Below are positions 13,621 through 16,322 of a stretch of DNA of 16,322 bases, piece by piece. Numbering within the stretch: position 1 is the stretch's first letter; each line of letters opens with the position of its first letter. The DNA is from JAAYZK01 sp964535025. Lineage in GTDB: Bacteria > Planctomycetota > Phycisphaerae > SM23-33 > FEN-1343. The notes under the pieces were generated by a model. It saw only the letters and a program-made list of their open reading frames with translations, searched no databases and was not told the DNA's origin. The DNA is taken from contig CAZHRW010000151.1 in assembly GCA_964535025.1 (NCBI GenBank), positions 1 through 16,322 on the forward strand, read 5' to 3'. The position numbers and the translations under genes are program-made.

Positions 13621-16322
13621 ATGTCACCTGCATCACACGCCATGTCCCTGTTGCGTCGCACGTACGTCGGCCTTCTGCACCGGATGCGTCTGCATCAATA
13701 CCGTCTCGAGCACGGCTTGAACCCTGGCGGGCCGCCGGCGCTGGAGGAACTCGAACCGAAGCTGATGCTCAGCGGCCATCTCGCCCTGGACGAGCCGGAT
13801 CTCGAGCCCCGGGTCGTCACCAACAGCGCGCTGACCTTCGCGGGCCCGTTGGCCGTCAGGGCCGAGGATGATCTCCACGTCGACGAAACGGTCCACGCCC
13901 TGCTCACCGTGACGCACGGCCAACTGCAGGCCGTGCTGCCCGGCGGCCAGCCGGCCGCGTCGGCGCAGATCGAGATCATCGGCACGCTGGCGCAGGTCAA
14001 CGACAGCCTGGCCACGCTGGCCTACGTCCCCGCCGCCGATTACGCCGGCGACGATGCGCTGGCGTTCGTCCTCAGCGACGATCAGAGCGGCTACGACGCC
14101 GGCACCCTCGCCATCACCGTCGATCCGTCCAAGGACGTTCCCACCATCGACGTGCCGACATCGACCTACATGGTGGCCGATTCCGAACTCTATTTCTACC
14201 TGCTTGGCAGCGGCCTGACGGCTGGAGATCCGGACGAGGCCGGCGCCCTGTACGACGCGACCCTCGTGATGAACCACGGCGGCGTCCAGGCCTCCGGCAG
14301 CGGCGGCGCGACGATCAGCGGCGACGGGGATGTGGAGCTCTACATCAGCGGCACGCTGGAGCAGGTGAACGCCGCCTTTCAGAGCCTGGTGTTCAGCCCG
14401 ACCGCCGGCTTCGTCGGGACGGCCGGGTTCGACCTGGTCCTCCAGGCCTGGTACCCGGGCGATATGACTTCCCTGGTGACGACCGACGCCGCCGTGCCGG
14501 TGACCGTCCTGGAGAGCGTTACCCCCCACACGATCACCACGCCGCCGGCGCTGATCGCGACCGCCGACGCGCCGCTGTACTTCACACCCGCCCACGCGAC
14601 CGAGATCCGCTTCGCCGACCCGCAGAGCACCGTTGCCAATTACAACGCCACGTCCGTCGTGCCCGAACACGGAGCGATTTACTTCGGCAGCGACGCCGGC
14701 ACGGCCTCCATCAGCGGGACGCCCTGGGAGATGTCCGTCGACGGCACGCTCGACGAGCTGAACACGGCCTTCGACGCGATGTATTTTCTCCCCGAAGCGG
14801 GGTACACGGGTCCGGCCACCGTTCAGATCTATTCCATGAAGTACTTCCAGGCCTGCTACGACGGCTGGCAGGCGGTCTATGCGTCCATTGACCTCACCGT
14901 GTTCGATCCCGTTCTCACGGTGCCCGCGGTCGTCGCCGGCCCCGCCGACGGGGCGATCAGCGTGGACGACGGAAGCACCGTCGTCGCCCTCGCCGACGGG
15001 CTGGATGCGGCGGCGAGCCCGACCTACACCGTCGTGCTCGATCCCGAGCGCGGGACGCTGACCACCGACGCCGTCGCGGGCGTGACGGTGACCGGCCCGA
15101 CCGGCGGCGACGACGCGCTGACCCTGTCGGGGCCCCGCGACGCGGTGAATGACGCGCTGGCGTCGCTGCACTTCGTCCCCGCCGCCGCCGGCGCCGGGAC
15201 CATCGCCGTCACCGCCGCCTGGCCCGACGCCGGATCGGACGAGCCCGTGCATTCCCGCTCGAAGCTCATCCAGGTCCTCGTCGACTCCCCCGCCTCGACG
15301 CAGCCGCGGTTCGAAACCGACCACGTCGACCTCGTCGCGTACCGGTCGGGCGGCCAGGATCTCACCTTTGCGTTGCCCCTGACCGATCCGGCGGGCGATT
15401 ACACCTACAGCGCCTGGCTGAACGGCGTGGCGATGGACCTCTCGGCGGCGCCCCTGACGGTCCATCCATCCACGGGCGTGTTCACCTGGTTCTATCAACA
15501 CCCCGGCAGCCCCTCCCTGTCAACGGCCCCGCCGGGGCGCCACATCGTGCGGATCGAGGCCTCTGACGGGACGAACGCGGCATCGATCGACCTGTCGGTC
15601 CTCATCACCGACGCCACGCCGGCCCCCGTCTTCGAGATCGATCCGGTCGGAGACCGCTACATCGGCCAATCCTACGTCCAGTCCTTCCGGGTGCTGGATC
15701 CGGCGGCGCCGCAGTCCATGGGCTCGTTCTACCTGGCGGCGGGACTCGGCGACGTGGTGCTGACCGAGGCGGTGCTCGTGGACGCCGAGGCGGGCGATCT
15801 CGACGTGACCGACCGGTTCGCCCTGGTCGATTCCGACGTGGACACCGGCGAGATCTCCCTGCTGTTCCTCGGCGCCGACGGTTCCGCATGGAATCCCGAT
15901 CTGGACGACGCGGGCGTCTTCGCCCCGCAACTGCTCGGACGGGACCTCGCCGGCAAGACCCTCCGCATCCGCCTGGCCGCCACGTCCTGGGTGGGCGGCT
16001 CGTCGACCTACGCCTACAGCTTCCGGGTCGACCTCGACCCCGCCCACACCCCGCCGGCGATCGTCAGCCCGGCCTGCGACACGATCGCGCCGGTCAGTTG
16101 GCAGGGGCCGCCCACCTATGTGCCCTGGGCCTACCAGGTGCAGGCGAACCTCTCGGCCCCCATCCAGACGTACGAACTCCTGCCCGTCGGCGGCGGCGAC
16201 CTTCCGGCCGGCCTGGTCATCTCCGAACTGCACGGGCTGATGGCCTGGAGAGGCGACTGGATCGCCGAAGCGGCCCCGGCCGGCGGCGCCGAAACGTTCG
16301 CGTTCATCATCCGCGTGACCGA
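13621..16322 (+). CDS. Second giant LEPR-XLL-type protein, repeat and Ig-like domains (partial, 3' end beyond window)
   Basis: The frame is open for 900 codons from ATG 13621 to the window end. TAGGAG lies 10 nt upstream; M8 is an alternative start. A polar, basic lead (residues 1-40) precedes LEELEPKLMLSG (LEPKLMLSG at 44-52), a variant of the LEPR-XLL motif, followed by a second LEPR tetrapeptide at 61-64. Four copies of a unit of about 125 residues follow, each closing with a 'GTLxQVNxAxxxLxFxPxAxxxG' type segment (G121, G244, G375; a weaker copy at S503-G504). These are cadherin/RTX-like repeats of bacterial giant adhesins. From about 560 there are Ig-like, putative-adhesin stretches (SPSLSTAPPGRHIVRIEASDG; AYSFRVDLDPAHTPPAIVSP; ETFAFIIRVT). 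No catalytic domain and no sorting motif are seen in this part. Likely exported and surface-attached. Confidence 0.85.
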   Translation, partial: MSPASHAMSLLRRTYVGLLHRMRLHQYRLEHGLNPGGPPALEELEPKLMLSGHLALDEPDLEPRVVTNSALTFAGPLAVRAEDDLHVDETVHALLTVTHGQLQAVLPGGQPAASAQIEIIGTLAQVNDSLATLAYVPAADYAGDDALAFVLSDDQSGYDAGTLAITVDPSKDVPTIDVPTSTYMVADSELYFYLLGSGLTAGDPDEAGALYDATLVMNHGGVQASGSGGATISGDGDVELYISGTLEQVNAAFQSLVFSPTAGFVGTAGFDLVLQAWYPGDMTSLVTTDAAVPVTVLESVTPHTITTPPALIATADAPLYFTPAHATEIRFADPQSTVANYNATSVVPEHGAIYFGSDAGTASISGTPWEMSVDGTLDELNTAFDAMYFLPEAGYTGPATVQIYSMKYFQACYDGWQAVYASIDLTVFDPVLTVPAVVAGPADGAISVDDGSTVVALADGLDAAASPTYTVVLDPERGTLTTDAVAGVTVTGPTGGDDALTLSGPRDAVNDALASLHFVPAAAGAGTIAVTAAWPDAGSDEPVHSRSKLIQVLVDSPASTQPRFETDHVDLVAYRSGGQDLTFALPLTDPAGDYTYSAWLNGVAMDLSAAPLTVHPSTGVFTWFYQHPGSPSLSTAPPGRHIVRIEASDGTNAASIDLSVLITDATPAPVFEIDPVGDRYIGQSYVQSFRVLDPAAPQSMGSFYLAAGLGDVVLTEAVLVDAEAGDLDVTDRFALVDSDVDTGEISLLFLGADGSAWNPDLDDAGVFAPQLLGRDLAGKTLRIRLAATSWVGGSSTYAYSFRVDLDPAHTPPAIVSPACDTIAPVSWQGPPTYVPWAYQVQANLSAPIQTYELLPVGGGDLPAGLVISELHGLMAWRGDWIAEAAPAGGAETFAFIIRVT
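13921..15220 (+). repeat. Four-fold VN-type repeat within second giant protein
   Basis: The most conserved element of each copy is a G-T-L/x-x-x-V/L-N-x-A-x-x-x-L/M-x-F/Y-x-P segment. It begins at residues 121 (GTLAQVNDSLATLAYVP), 244 (GTLEQVNAAFQSLVFSP), 375 (GTLDELNTAFDAMYFLP) and about 504 (GPRDAVNDALASLHFVP). Spacing is 123, 131 and 129 residues, so the copies are diverged but regular. Upstream of each is a beta-rich section with an 'HG-x-L/V' or 'RGTL' turn (THGQLQAV, NHGGVQAS, EHGAIYFG, ERGTLTTD). Confidence 0.7.

Noticed and set aside
13633..15501. Reverse-strand open frame opposite the second giant gene
   Set aside because: Same shadow composition; the forward frame has the LEPK-type motif and regular repeats.
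1..16322. CRISPR arrays, tRNA, rRNA, transposase or phage genes
   Set aside because: No direct-repeat array, cloverleaf, rRNA core sequence, transposase motif or phage protein was recognised by eye.

Overview
This window reads as a chromosomal stretch from a high-GC member of the Planctomycetota, most likely a Phycisphaerae-like lineage. The strongest clue is two very large secreted-type proteins that both carry the planctomycete N-terminal motif LEPR-XLL (LEPRVLLSA in one, the variant LEPKLMLSG in the other). The first also ends in a planctomycete-style C-terminal domain followed by a dockerin. Genes for a secreted beta-helix protein, a DUF4838 protein and an AraC regulator with a uroporphyrinogen-decarboxylase (URO-D)-like protein fit the polysaccharide- and sugar-oriented gene content of this phylum. 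Assignment below phylum level is inference. No RNA genes, insertion sequences, phage genes or CRISPR arrays were seen.

Left part (1-4942): an AraC-family regulator runs leftward off the window edge and is divergent from a tight three-gene operon. The operon encodes a URO-D/methyltransferase-fold protein, a secreted right-handed beta-helix protein, and a DegT/DnrJ/EryC1/StrS aminotransferase. The two promoters in the 149-bp gap appear to overlap, so the regulator probably controls both directions. The beta-helix gene carries an internal duplication whose second copy stops just as its helix should begin, and its stop codon overlaps the aminotransferase start (ATGA).

Right part (4943-16322): three secreted proteins, each with its own promoter-like sequence. 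They are a 1926-residue mosaic of SdrD_B-like and P-domain units with a C-terminal dockerin, a 777-residue DUF4838 protein with signal peptide and C-terminal beta-sandwich, and the first 900 residues of a second LEPR-XLL-type protein built of four repeats plus Ig-like domains, cut by the window end. Both giant genes have a TTGACA-17 bp-TAxxAx type promoter and a long leader of about 140-180 nt. With the starts chosen here the LEPR-type motif falls at the same residues (44-52) in both.

I see no defence or mobile system. The less ordinary points are the paired giant surface proteins flanking a DUF4838 gene, the truncated tandem beta-helix coupled to a cytosolic aminotransferase, and a URO-D-like enzyme lacking the usual zinc ligands of the methyltransferase branch.
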